The position numbers were made by a program, and so were the translations under genes. DNA of 64,000 nucleotides from Closterium sp. Naga37s-1 (taxonomy: Eukaryota; Streptophyta; Zygnematophyceae; Desmidiales; Closteriaceae), in contig CANJKZ010000172.1 of assembly GCA_947471745.1 (NCBI GenBank), forward strand, positions 2,562,501 through 2,626,500, written 5' to 3'. This document shows, in pieces, positions 9,986 to 20,300 of this stretch (its first letter is position 1; the number at the start of each line of letters is the position of its first letter). The notes under the pieces were generated by a model. It saw only the letters and a program-made list of their open reading frames with translations. It was not told where the DNA came from and searched no databases.

Positions 9986-11987
9986 TGCATAACCATGTGC
10001 AGAGCCCCCCTTGAAGGGGTACACCTGTAAAACCCCATTACAGGGCGTGGGAACACCAGCAAGGGGCCCCCTCTGAAGCTGACAAGCAGCAACCACCAAG
10101 CAGCATCTGAACCACCGCGGTGGAACAGGTGCCCGGCTGCGGTTGAACGCCCCGCAGCTGGTGCACGGTGTGCGAGGAGCATGGGTACGGGTAGCGGGTT
10201 CGGGTAGCAACTAGGTGCTGTACGGGACGGGCCGCACGGGGGTGACGGGCAGCACGAGACCGGGCAGCACAGACCGGGTGGGGCACGAGCGAGAACTTAC
10301 AGCACGGGTGGGGCACCAACGGGTACGTACGGCACGGGTAGGGCACAAACGGGCAGAACGGGGCAGCACGGGCAGAACAGGGCAACACGGGCAGAACGGG
10401 GCAGGACACGGGCTGAACGGGGCAACACGGGCAGAACGGGGCAGGACACGGGCTGAACGGGGCAACACGGGCAGAACAGGGCAGAACACGGGCAGAACGG
10501 GGCAGGACACGGGCTGAACGGGGCAACACGGGCAAAACGGGGCAACACGGGGACAACGGGGCTGCACAGGAAGAACGGGGCAGGACAAGGGCTGAACGGG
10601 GCAACATGGGCAGAACAGGGCAGAACACGGGCTGAACGGGGCAGGGCACGGGCTGAACGGGGCAACACGGGCAGAACGGGGCAACACGGGGACAACGGGG
10701 CTGCACAGGAAGAACGGGGCAGGACAAGGGCTGAACGGGGCAACACGGCACGGGAACGGGCACAACACAGGCAGAACGGGGCAGCACGGGGAGAGCGGGG
10801 CAGCACGGGAACACGGGGGGCAGCACGGGAACACGGGGGGCAGCACGGGAACACGGGGGGCAGCACGGGAACACGGGGGGCAGCACGGGAACACGGGGGG
10901 CAGCACGGGAACACGGGGGGCACCGGGTACGGACAGCACGGGTGAGACTGGCGGGGCACAACCGGGTACGGACAGCACGGGCACGTGGAACACGAGCGGA
11001 CAGCACGGGCATGGGCACGGACACGGGGCAAGTACGGGGAACACGGGCGACAGCACGGGTGGACAGCAGGGCACGGGCAGCAAGGGATGAGAGGAGGAGG
11101 AGGCGGATGATGCTGCAGTTGAAATTTCACCACCCACACCCCTTGAACCTCCCCCCCACAGCAGCAGCAGCGGCGGAGAGAGAGAGGGGGAGGTGTGGCG
11201 GCAGTAGCTGCAGATGGATCACCCACCCCCTCAACCTCCCCCTTACATGAGCCGCCAACCCCGCCACTCCCCCTCCCCCAGCCGTCCCCTTCGGGCCAAC
11301 ACCACACCTCCTCCCCTTCCCGCTGGATACGGAGCCGGAGATGAGGGTGGGGTGGCAGTTGCCGGTGGGGGGGGGCGGGATCTGGGGCAGAACGGCGGTC
11401 TGGGTGCAGGTACGGGGTTCGGACGGGTCTCGCGGACGGGGGCACGGACGTCGTGCGTGGTGCGGATGGCGTACGGGCGACGGGCGGGGTGCGGGGTGCG
11501 GGTGGCGCACGGGCGGCGGGCGGGGTGCGGGGTGCGGGTGGCGGCAGCGCGACGGGACGGGCGACGGGCTGCAGCAGCGGGTAGCGCGGGGCGACGAGCT
11601 GCAGCAGGGCAGCGCGACGAGCTTATCGTTGTGGCGCTCACGATGCGCCCTACGGGCTGCGCGACGGGATGCACCACGACGAGGGCTAGTGGTGGGCCCA
11701 TGTAACACGAACGGTCCTAAATCGGACCTAGCTCTATACCATGTTACAATACGATCTTAACTTAGGAACCGGGTTTAACTAAGGGCCTAGGCTTAGTAGC
11801 CTAGGCTAAGCGAGTGTCGAGTAGTTTGTGCCAAGGAGAATTGAAGAATGGTTGGAGGTTCACTATAGCACACGAGTACATATAGCAACCTAACAAAGGT
11901 GAAAGAGGTGCACCACCATACAAGAGAATTTCACAACAGCTACACTACAGGCAGATTATACTGAATAGATATAAATCTATTTTGACA
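9986..11987 (-). mobile_element. Non-autonomous LTR element with one visible LTR, nested in C2
   Basis: Bounded by a 5-bp target duplication, TAGAG at 9981-9985 and 11988-11992, inside copia C2. On the minus strand it starts with a 246-bp LTR (11742-11987, TGTCAAAATAG...TTGTAACA) followed by TGGTATAGAGC, a degenerate tRNA-Met PBS. The internal part is GC-rich tandem repeat with no retroelement protein. The LTR resembles that of 57251-58521 (shared GGTGGTGCACCT, GGCACAAACTACTCGACA and CTAAGCCTAGGCCC), so both belong to one family. The left end (ATGCA) is internal-type sequence, not an LTR. It is a fossil of moderate age. Confidence 0.75.
10340..10925. repeat. GC-rich tandem arrays of about 20-bp units
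   Basis: From about 10340 to 10790 variants of CACGGGCAGAACGGGGCA repeat with drifting spacers. From about 10796 to 10925 a regular 20-bp unit, GCAGCACGGGAACACGGGGG, repeats six times or more almost without change. The arrays lie inside the 9986-11987 insertion. They produce long cysteine- and proline-rich frames that are not genes. Confidence 0.85.
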
Positions 11988-11992
11988 TAGAG

Positions 11993-12814
11993 ACCAGAGC
12001 AGGACTCCCTGGTGAACGTGGCGAGAACAGCACCTGTAGCGGCGTCTCTACAGACCGCAGTCATCCCACCCCCCACAAAGGTAACGGTGATCCCCCTGTC
12101 CTGGAGGTATCCAACACCCAAGAAGTTCCGAGTGAACGAGGGGATGTGGAGGCCGCGCAGGACACCAGAGGGGACCATAGGGCACGGGAGGGTGGTGGAG
12201 CTGCGCGCAACGGCTGGTCATGAAGAAGGATCAGCCAGAGCTACCGGAACCGGAGCAAGGAGTGGTGTGAGGGTCGTGTGGTCGCGGAAGAAACACTGCG
12301 ACGCGCCAGAGTCCAGCGTGAACGACAGAGACGCCTCAGCTGGAGGCGTGTCAGGTCTGGAGGCTACACAAGCACCTAGAGCAGAGACACAAGCACCTAG
12401 ACTAGAGAGGTACAGGTCTACACTAACAGGAGGCAAGCATTCTAGACTACGAACACGCGAGCACACAGATCCTTCAGCATACAACGCATACAGACGAGCA
12501 TCGTCCATAGACAGTTCAAATACAGGAATCTTACGGGCTAGCAGGCGAGCCCAGCGCAGGGTGGTAAAGGCCGTCGAGGCGGCAGAAGCACCGCGCTGCA
12601 GAGTGGTCGTCGCGGCCGCAGACACAGGGACTGCCCGGTCCGGTGACGCACCAGTGGTCGCAAGGGCCGGTGTCGCGCCACGGGGGGCGAGGGGCCCAAC
12701 TGGTACTGCTGCTGCTGTCCTCCAGGTCCCCACTGTGGCGGAGGGCTCCAGTGCTGCTGCGGACCCCACTTCAGTGGGGGTCCCCACGACTGAAACTGTT
12801 GTGGTGCCTGCCAC
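11993..12814 (-). pseudogene. Copia C2 protease region
   Basis: The aspartic protease signature FTLDSGASQCFFRDHTTLTP sits near 12290-12350, followed by PVALADPSS and then HIPSFTRNFLGVGYLQDRGI and LATFTRESCSGLYV. The order matches C3 and C4. The region ends at the target duplication TAGAG of the nested 9986-11987 insertion, and the equivalent text continues on the other side of it. Confidence 0.78.
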
Positions 12815-12825
12815 TGCTGCTGTCC

Positions 12826-13685
12826 CTACTGCTGCTGCTGCTGTCTCTGCTGTGGCTGCTGCTGCTGTGGCTGCTGCTGCTGGGGCCCCGCACCACCGCT
12901 GGTCGAACCTCCTCCAACAGGCGGGTTAGCACCTCCTCCAGAGCTCCCTTCGCCTGGGGCACCACCGCCACCGCCACCACTGCTGCCCCCAGGGCCGCCT
13001 CCACCACCGCCACCTCCTCCACCGCCGCCACCCCCCTTCCCCCCTTTCTTGCCTCCCTTGCCCCGTTTCTGCCTGTCAGCGGCAGAAACAGTTGCAATGT
13101 CCACAGAGACCGACACAGCAGCAGAGGCACGTGTAGCAGTGAAGGTAGGAAGCCGGGGGACAGCACACCCCTCAAACAGACGAGGGGCAACTGCGTCAGT
13201 GGCTGAGGCAACAGAGAGGAGGTTACTCTCGATCTTCCCGAGAGTGGTCTCTAGAAGATTAATCGTAAGCTCACTGGGGTGTTTCTGGAGAAGTGCGTCA
13301 CGGGCAGTGGAGAGGCGGTCAGGGAGACGAGTGACTACCCAATGGACGGTGAGCCAGATAGGAGGAGGGACAACAAGAAGCTGAGCCTCAGTGCAAGCTG
13401 CTCGGTAGCTAGCGACAAGGGAGCGCAAGTGTGTGGCTAGGTCAGAGACAGTCGCAAACGAGCCGAGGTCGGGAAACACGAACGGCATGAGGATGCGGCT
13501 GAGGGAGGCAGAGGAAGGGGTGGAATAGCATGCAGAAATAGCACCATACACCTCCTTCGCAGTCTCTACCATGTCTCCTCTCTTAGCTCGGTCAGTGCGA
13601 GTGCAGCCGCAGCGTCACGGGAGTCCCAAACGTCCCGAGCCAAGACGAGACGAGCATAGTCCGCCTGCGCCTCCGGAGGGACACG
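12826..13685 (-). pseudogene. Copia C2 gag
   Basis: Text such as AISACYSTPSSASLSRILMP, FPDLGSFATVSDLATHLRSL and VTRLPDRLSTARDALLQKHP aligns by eye with the gag of C3 (VTRLPDSLRVVRDHFLSVCP). Downstream comes a basic GKGGKKGGKGG run, a glycine-rich stretch and a glutamine-rich stretch. The simple-sequence DNA there accounts for long spurious frames on the other strand. Family gag proteins form the virus-like particle. The N-terminus is absent at the junction with chromovirus B. Confidence 0.78.
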
Positions 13686-13712
13686 GAGTAAGGAAAAGGA
13701 TTTTTCCTTACA
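13680..13712 (-). repeat. Truncated 3' LTR of chromovirus B
   Basis: On the minus strand it starts TGTAAGGAAAAATCC directly after GGGGAGTGGGGTAG and matches the first bases of the LTRs at 2034 and 33504. After about 33 bases it passes into copia C2 gag. Confidence 0.7.
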
Positions 13713-14536
13713 CTACCCCACTCCCCAAGGAGGCTCCCATTACGAGAGTGCGTGTACATCCCGGATATTGCGGCTGTGCAGATACTTGGTCAAGACGGGG
13801 TGGTTCTCGATTTTATCCAGGGGTACCCAGTTGTCTTTCGTGGGGGTGCGATCTTTCTAGCGAATCAGGAACTCGATCGTGCGGGCTCCACGTGGGTCTC
13901 GAACGCGATGGCTCATAATTTTTTCGGGGGTGATAATGGGCTCGGTGGGTGGTCGCGTTATGCTGGATGGTCGGCTGCATGGCACTTGGCTGGTGGATGG
14001 GACGTACAGGCGGAGGAGGCTGACGTGGAAGGATGGGCTGACGTACCAGTCACCGGGCAGGAGGAGGTGGGCGGTGACGGGTGTTATCATGTGGCTGATG
14101 CGAAATTGCCCACAATATCGGGGGCGGAGTTTTGGGGTTATGGCAAGGCAGAGGTTATGGGTGTCGAGGAGTACGAGGTCATCGGGTTGGTACGTTACGA
14201 GGCGGCGGTGGCGATCGGCGTGGCGCGTAGCGATGATGTGTGATTTTTTTATTGCGTCTGCTGCTCGGGTCCGGGCTGCTTGTAATATTTCGGCGAACTG
14301 TTGTGCACGTGGTACTGGGTTGTCGGGATTCGGCGTCATGGCTACTGTAGGGTTCTGTCCGTAGTTGAGGTAGAACGGTGACTGTTGCGTCGTGGCTGAC
14401 ATGGAATTGTAGTACGCGAACTCTATGAGTGGCAACTGCTGCTCCCAAGTTGCCGGATCGTCGCACGTGGCTCGGATTAACTGCTCCATTGTCTGATTGG
14501 TCGTCGGTTTCGGGGTGGTATGATGAACTAAACTGT
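13713..14536 (-). pseudogene. Chromovirus B integrase C-terminal part and chromodomain
   Basis: The translation matches chromovirus A residue for residue over long stretches: [20 protein letters not shown], then [40 protein letters not shown] and [16 protein letters not shown] at the start of the chromodomain. It is the downstream half of the integrase whose upstream half lies beyond 29243, on the other side of the nested element. Broken copy. Confidence 0.85.
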
Positions 14537-14540
14537 ATTC

Positions 14541-14674
14541 TGTCGGATTCTTTCTTCTCCTCTGCCCTCGTGTGTCTGTGCTGTCCTCCAGGCCTCTCTG
14601 CTATGTCTCCTCAACCCATCAAGTTCCTCAGCTCCCTCCCCAAGCCCTGAGTCTTTGTCTCTGCCTTTCCCACT
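14541..14674 (-). repeat. Extra 134-bp copy of the pol 3' end beyond the LTR
   Basis: The sequence 14541-14674 repeats 15059-15192 (the last pol codons up to the LTR border) with about 3 mismatches, and lies outside the LTR where host sequence should start. On the plus strand it begins TGTCGG immediately after the target duplication ATTC, so it is part of the insertion. The join to the LTR shares the bases CA/TG with the source. Confidence 0.8.
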
Positions 14675-15056
14675 TGAAAGTCCCTAGCCACTAGATCTTG
14701 GCTAGGAAAACCTAACTCGGCTGACTGACGACCACACTCGTGGGCAACAACCAACTGGGGCTTGCTATGGTTGGCTCCTCTACGAAAGCGGCACTAGGGA
14801 GTAGCTAGGAACATGTCTTTTGCTAAGAGTGGAAACAAACAAGCAAGCAAGTGAACCTACTTCGGTTGCTTGCCTAAGTAGTAGGGTCGGGTTACCGTTG
14901 CTCCACAACGGATTCCTACTTTCGCTACTTCTCCTCGTTTCCCCCGCCTTGACTGCGCGGGTTTCCTTGACCTCATTTGTACTCTACTCACTACTGTAAT
15001 CTGTCATGGTTTTATATTGTCACTGCCTACGCTAATTAGCAATTAAAAACATGACA
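14675..15056 (-). repeat. 3' LTR of the methyltransferase Ty3 element
   Basis: 382 bp, on the minus strand TGTCATGTTTTTAATTGC...GACTTTCA. It matches 28861-29242 with about 3 differences, which fixes both ends and the age class. Confidence 0.9.
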
Positions 15057-15128
15057 GCTGTCGGATTCTTTCTTCTCCTCTGCCCTCGTGTGTCTGTGCT
15101 GTCCTCCAGGCCTCTCTGCTATGTCTCC

Positions 15129-17030
15129 TCAACCCATCAAGTTCCTCAGTTCCCTCCCCAAGCCCTGGGTCTTTGGCTCTGCCTTTCCCACTTGCCCCCT
15201 CCTCGGCACTGGCCCTGTCCCTTGTCGCCGATGGACGTCCTGGTAGAAAGGCTGCCCTTCCTTCTCCTGCCTGAGGCTCCTCCTTACTGCTAGGGCCATT
15301 GTAGGAGGCCTGGCCCGCGCCACGTTCGTCCGATGGTCCCGCTTCTCCTGGCCCTTCTCCCCGACCAGCACCACCACTCCTGAATCTTTCACTTCTTTCA
15401 CTCTCCACCGCTCGACACTCAGACCTATGTCCAGCATGTCCTGCCTTGCCTGCTTAACATACACTTCCTCTCCTACCCCCAGCTGTGGCCCCTTTTGCTC
15501 TGCCTGCCCTTCTCTCCTCCGTTTGTATCGCTGGGCATCCCTGAGCTGTGCCACTTGCAGGTTCTCGAGTGCCGCTGGCAGCATCTCCCGCAGGTACCGC
15601 GCCCGCGCCTCAGCTAACCCCACCCAAGCCTCTGCTGTGTCGGCCCTGACCACCCCCGTCAGGAGCCGTGGTGCATCAACCGGTAAGATGGGTTCCCTTC
15701 CCAGCAGCAGGTAGTAAGGGGAGAAGTCTTTTAGGGCCGCTTGCTTACTGAATCGGTATCCCGCCGCCACCCAGGGTAGCCTTGCATCCCAATCTCGCTT
15801 GTACTTCTCTCCGTAGGCCCTTAGTCCCCGCTTCATAGTCTGCACGAACCTCTCTGTCAGGCCGTCGCTCTGCGGATGGTACCGTGAGGTCCGCCGGTGA
15901 GTAATGCCACTCGCCTTCAGCAACTTCTCGAATTCCCCCAAAAACTCAGTGCCTTGGTCCGTTAGTACTTCTCCGCAGGCTCCGAAGCATGTAAGCACTT
16001 GCTCCTCGAATGCCTCGGCTATCTTGGCTGAGCTCTTGCTCGGCAGGGCCTTAACTTCCACCCATTTGCTGCCGTGCTCAATCATGATCAGAATGAACCT
16101 CTTCCCCCTCCGGCTGAGCGGCATCTCTCCTGCCAGATCTAGGGACCAACGAAACCCTATTCCCCGAATAGGTAAAGACTGCAGCTCCTCCCTTCCCTTC
16201 TCGAGCTCCGCTTTGTTCCGGCTGCATAGCTCGCACGAACTCACCCAAGCTTTGATGTCTCCTCTCATGCCTGCCCACCACCAGCCCGTCTCTATCAGCT
16301 GGCTTGTCCGCAGACTGCCGTAATGCCCCAACTGCCGATGCACCTTCGCGATTATCTCCTCCCGCTCTTCCCGCCTAGGGACTAGCTTCCACCCTTCCTT
16401 GGTAGTCTTCTGCAGTTGACCTTGGAACCACCGATAATGCAGCCCTCTGGCCCTGGCTCTCTCACTCACTGTCTCTGCCTCGGACGTCTTTCCCTGGATC
16501 CACCTCAGGGTCTCGTCATCTTCCCAGATGTCGTCAGCTCCTCGTTGTGCCTGCTGCTTCGCTCCTTCTCCGTCAATCTCGCGGGCCATCGCCACCAGGC
16601 ACGCCTCTGGGCTAGTAGGGGGCGGGTTACGCGAGAGCCCGTCCACGTGCTGCAGCGTTTTCCCCGCTCGGTGCCGAATCGTGAACTCATACTCCTGCAA
16701 TCTCATCGCCCATCGGGCATTCCTCCCTGTCAGAGCCTGGTTAGTCATCAGCCATGTCAGAGGTTGATGGTCTGTGACTAACGTGAACGGTCTCCCTTGC
16801 AGGTATACCCGGAAATGAGTGATAGCCCACACCGCCGCTAGCCCTTCCCCCTCATAGGAGCTGTAGTTGGCTTCTGCGGGGTTGCAGCTCCTGCTCGCAA
16901 ACGCCACTACCATCTCCTGTCCTTCCCGTTCTTGACATAGGATACCTCCCATGCCGGCACTGCTCCAGTCCGTGTAGAGCGTGAAAGGATCCTCTTTGCT
17001 GGGCAGAGTGAGCACGGTCCCAGTCTTCAC
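15129..17030 (-). CDS. RNase H and integrase polyprotein of the methyltransferase Ty3 element
   Basis: A 633-codon frame. RNase H spans residues 10-135: LYTDWSSAGMGGILCQEREG, FASRSCNPAEANYSSYEGEG, LVTDHQPLTWLM and RHRAGKTLQHVDGLSRNP. Integrase follows: the zinc region VHRQLGHYGSLRTSQLI with CELCSRNK near 270; core text WSLDLAGEMPLSRRGKRFIL, EVLTDQGTEFLGEF and RTSRYHPQSDGLTERF at roughly residues 300-430. The C-terminus is basic and lacks a chromodomain, unlike the host chromovirus. The frame ends about 70 bp before the LTR. It lies downstream of the frame that carries gag to RT. Confidence 0.9.
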   Translation of the reverse strand: MKTGTVLTLPSKEDPFTLYTDWSSAGMGGILCQEREGQEMVVAFASRSCNPAEANYSSYEGEGLAAVWAITHFRVYLQGRPFTLVTDHQPLTWLMTNQALTGRNARWAMRLQEYEFTIRHRAGKTLQHVDGLSRNPPPTSPEACLVAMAREIDGEGAKQQAQRGADDIWEDDETLRWIQGKTSEAETVSERARARGLHYRWFQGQLQKTTKEGWKLVPRREEREEIIAKVHRQLGHYGSLRTSQLIETGWWWAGMRGDIKAWVSSCELCSRNKAELEKGREELQSLPIRGIGFRWSLDLAGEMPLSRRGKRFILIMIEHGSKWVEVKALPSKSSAKIAEAFEEQVLTCFGACGEVLTDQGTEFLGEFEKLLKASGITHRRTSRYHPQSDGLTERFVQTMKRGLRAYGEKYKRDWDARLPWVAAGYRFSKQAALKDFSPYYLLLGREPILPVDAPRLLTGVVRADTAEAWVGLAEARARYLREMLPAALENLQVAQLRDAQRYKRRREGQAEQKGPQLGVGEEVYVKQARQDMLDIGLSVERWRVKEVKDSGVVVLVGEKGQEKRDHRTNVARARPPTMALAVRRSLRQEKEGQPFYQDVHRRQGTGPVPRRGQVGKAEPKTQGLGRELRNLMG

Positions 17031-17318
17031 AGCCTACAGTAGGGCTTTGAATGCCCCCTGCTCCGCCTCTCCCCACTGCCATGGCTGCTCCTCTCTCAAC
17101 AGCCTGTTCAATACCGCGGCCGTGCGACTGAAGTTAGGTACAAGCTTGCGATAGTAGTTGAGGAAGCCTAGCACCGCCCGCAGCGTGCTACGATCCTTGG
17201 GGGCGGGGACTCGGTCCAGCACCTCAACTTTCGCCTGTTGGATGCTCAGTCGCCCCCCTTGTACCTCGAACCCTAGATACTTCACGGTGCTGTTGCCAAA
17301 ACTGCACTTCTTCGGATG

Positions 17319-20300
17319 TCAGGTCAGTCCTGCATCTCGTATAGCCGCCAGCGTGTCGCTCACGTCCTTCACGTGCTGCTCATCGGAGGCGCTGAACACC
17401 ACCACGTCGTCTATGTAGCAAGCTGCCGCTGGGACATTTCTCAGCACTGAATCCATCACTCTTTGAAACAAAGCCGGCGCGTTCTTCATGCCGAAGGGCA
17501 TGAACTTCCACTCGTGTAATCCATCCGGCCCATGGAAGGCTGTCTTCTTGCGGTCCTCCTCCCGAATTGGTATCTGGTTGAACCCCTGGCGGAGATCCAG
17601 CGTGCTGAACACAACAGCCCCTTGCAGCCTATCGAATATCTCCTCGGCTGATTGCATGGAGTACCGATCTGCCACAGTCACTTTGTTAAGCCCTCGGTAG
17701 TCCCCACACATCCTCCTGGCCGACACTTCCCCCGTGAGATCTTTCCGTGCAGCCACCACCGTTGCGGCTGCATAGTCACTGTCCGAGTTCTGGATGAGGC
17801 CCGCAGCCAATAGCTCGGCGCACTTCTCCCTGCAGATATCTAGGTCCCCGGGGCTCATCCTCCGCTTCCTCTGGTATATGGGGACTTCTGTCGTCAGCTT
17901 CACTTGCATCTGATGCGTGTTGCACTGGCCCAGCTCTTGCAGGGTATAAGCGAACGTCTGCCGGTGCATCCGCAGCACCCCCTGCAACGCTCGTGCTGCT
18001 TCTGCCCCCATTCCTGTGCCAATGGGCCAGTCGTCATCAGGGCCCCTTTCCTGACTTGGCCTCTCCGCGGGGGCTGGCCGTTCTCCGTCCGGAGGTAGTA
18101 CCCCCTGATCCGCACCTCTCTCCGTTACTCCCACGGCCATGTAGGCCCATCCTTCTAAAATCCGCGCCTCTTCCTGTTCTTCTAACGCTTGCAGCTGGCG
18201 CCGCTTCATCTCAGCCTCCTCCTCCTCCTGGTACAGCTCGCTGACCTCTATGCCGCGTTGCAACTCCTTCCGCTTCAAGTGCATGCGGATAGTCTCCACC
18301 AGCCATGCCATGACATTCAAATCCATAGCTCGGCCCAGCGCCGCGCGTCTCTGGGGCTCCGTCACTCGAGGATGGGCTGTGGCTCCCAGGCTGTGGCCCA
18401 TGGCTAACTCCCGTTCGGCAGCCGTAGGTTGCTCCCACCGCTTCCCCACTACATCGTAAATCATTCCCGGACCTGGCAGGCCCCCCTCCATCACGAACCC
18501 GTACGCATCCACGTAGGACACGAGCGTAGGCAGCGCCTGCCTCGGCTTCCCTGGCACGTTGCACTGATATTGTGACGGATGGTCAGGAGTGGTGACGGGT
18601 GCAGGCAGCCGGTTGGGACCCAGGATGTCACTGACCAGCCTGGGTTCGGGCCGTTGCATCTGCGCGAGCGCATGACGCAGGCTCGCGTCCGAGATCCCGT
18701 TCTGCCAGTACCTTCTCGGTCGGTGGGCCCTGGACCCTAGCTGCACTGCGTCAACTGCCTGCCCCCTGCCGACGGCCGCCTCCACCTCCGCAAACTCCCT
18801 CCTCACGGGTTCCCGGCAATCCTCGGCGAAGTCCACGTTTTCCAGAATGTACAACACTTCCCCCTGCCTGTTCTGGACCATCTCCAATACCCGCTTCAGA
18901 TCCCGGAAAGAGGCCCCCCGGATATCGTCCATCCCCATCCCCTCTCCTGCGCGCGAGTACCCTTGACATTCCCATCCCGCGATGATGACGTCAATCTGCC
19001 CCCACTGCTCCAGTTTCTCCACCGTAATGGTCCTCACGTCATCCACCACTTCTTCATCCTCGGCTGGGATAGAAGACTCCGCTATCTGCTCCGGGTACTC
19101 TTCCAGTAGCAGCCGTGCGTGATGCTGAGCCATCCGCCGCACCACTGGGTCCCGTTCCACATGAATCCATTTCCGCACTCTGCATCCCGCCTTCAGAACT
19201 GCCGCCAACCCGGTACCGATGCCTCCGTAGAGCTCCATCACACACACTGACCCCTCCAGCGTCCATAGCCTGGATATCCTCTCCTTCAGAGACGGCGGCT
19301 CTCTCCCCTGCTGTCTCCTCTCGATGCGGCGTTCGTACACCTCTGCATATTTCTCCCAACTCCAGTCATCCAGCGCAGGGCTCAAGTCAGCAGGTCGCGC
19401 CCCGTAGGCCTCCCGCGGCTCTTGCCTGACGAACTTCACGGGCAAGGTTCCGACCGAGCTGGCTGGATCCCAATAGTGTACTCGGTACAGCACTTTCTCT
19501 TGCCAGGTACATATGGTGGCGCCTACTCGGTACAACAGGTCCATGCCCAACAACACGTCATAGTCTTCCGACTCCGACACTCCGCAAGTCACGCGGATGC
19601 AGCATTCTTTCTCCGTCCCTGGGAGCAGTACGATTTCAATCGGCCTGACGGTCCGCGGCATCCATTTCGGCTCACCCCCTTCAGCGGTCATTAGCAGGAT
19701 CCCCCTCTGTACCAACCTCCCCGGCAGGTCTAGCTTCAGCTGCTTCGCTAGGCCCCGTCCGATCAACACGTTGTGAGCGCCAGTGTCTACGATCGCCTGT
19801 CCGACGGGCAGCCCCCCTACGGTCAGGCTCCCCTTTTCTGCGATCAGCACTGACGCCTGGCACACCAACCGCTCGTTAGGATGGCGGCGCAGCTCCGAGG
19901 TACTACTCCCCTCGTGGAAGTTACCTCTCGGTCCTCTCACGCGACTGGAGCGGCTTTCGGTCGACTGACTTCTCCGAGGCCGAAGGTCTATTTCCCCCCT
20001 CTCTCTGGGGAGCGCCATAAAGCCGCTTGCAGGCAGGTACTCGGCTTCTCCTTCCTCGTCCTCAGCAATCTCTTCGTATGCGAGCATGGCCCGAGTTTTC
20101 GGCTCGACTCTCGGCTTTGCTTCCAACTTCAATTGCAGCTTCTTAATCTCCGCTTGCAACTCCTCCTTGCTCGGGTTCTCTTCCAAGCGGCGGCGGCTGT
20201 AGCAGGCGTCCTCTTTATGCCCTTTCTTCCCGCAGTTCCCGCACACCGGCAGCTTCGGGCAGTCACGCTTCAGATGACCCAGTTCTCCGCATTCGTGACA

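Larger units (their letters stand above)
7490..13680 (-). mobile_element. Ty1/copia element C2, gag to integrase
   Basis: Minus-strand copia of the same superfamily as C3, C4, C6 and C9. It shows gag (12826-13685), protease (11993-12814), GAG-pre-integrase and integrase (about 8900-9980) and a low-complexity linker (7490-8900). RT, RNase H and both LTRs are missing from the window. A 2.0-kb non-autonomous element has inserted at 9986-11987 with a 5-bp target duplication. At its right end it abuts the truncated LTR of chromovirus B. It is an old fossil with multiple breaks. Confidence 0.82.

Noticed and set aside
10796-10925. CRISPR-like array
   Set aside because: Units are contiguous 20-bp tandem repeats without unique spacers, inside a eukaryotic retroelement.
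10038-11445. Long cysteine/proline-rich proteins on the minus strand
   Set aside because: They arise from GC-rich tandem repeats lacking stops, appear in several overlapping frames at once and have no domain.
12012-12929. A 305-codon alanine/arginine-rich protein on the plus strand
   Set aside because: It is antisense to the protease and gag of copia C2, whose motifs are clear on the minus strand.
18288-19250. A free-standing host DNA methyltransferase gene
   Set aside because: The domain is in one frame with gag, zinc knuckles, protease and RT, between LTRs with a target duplication. It is part of the element.
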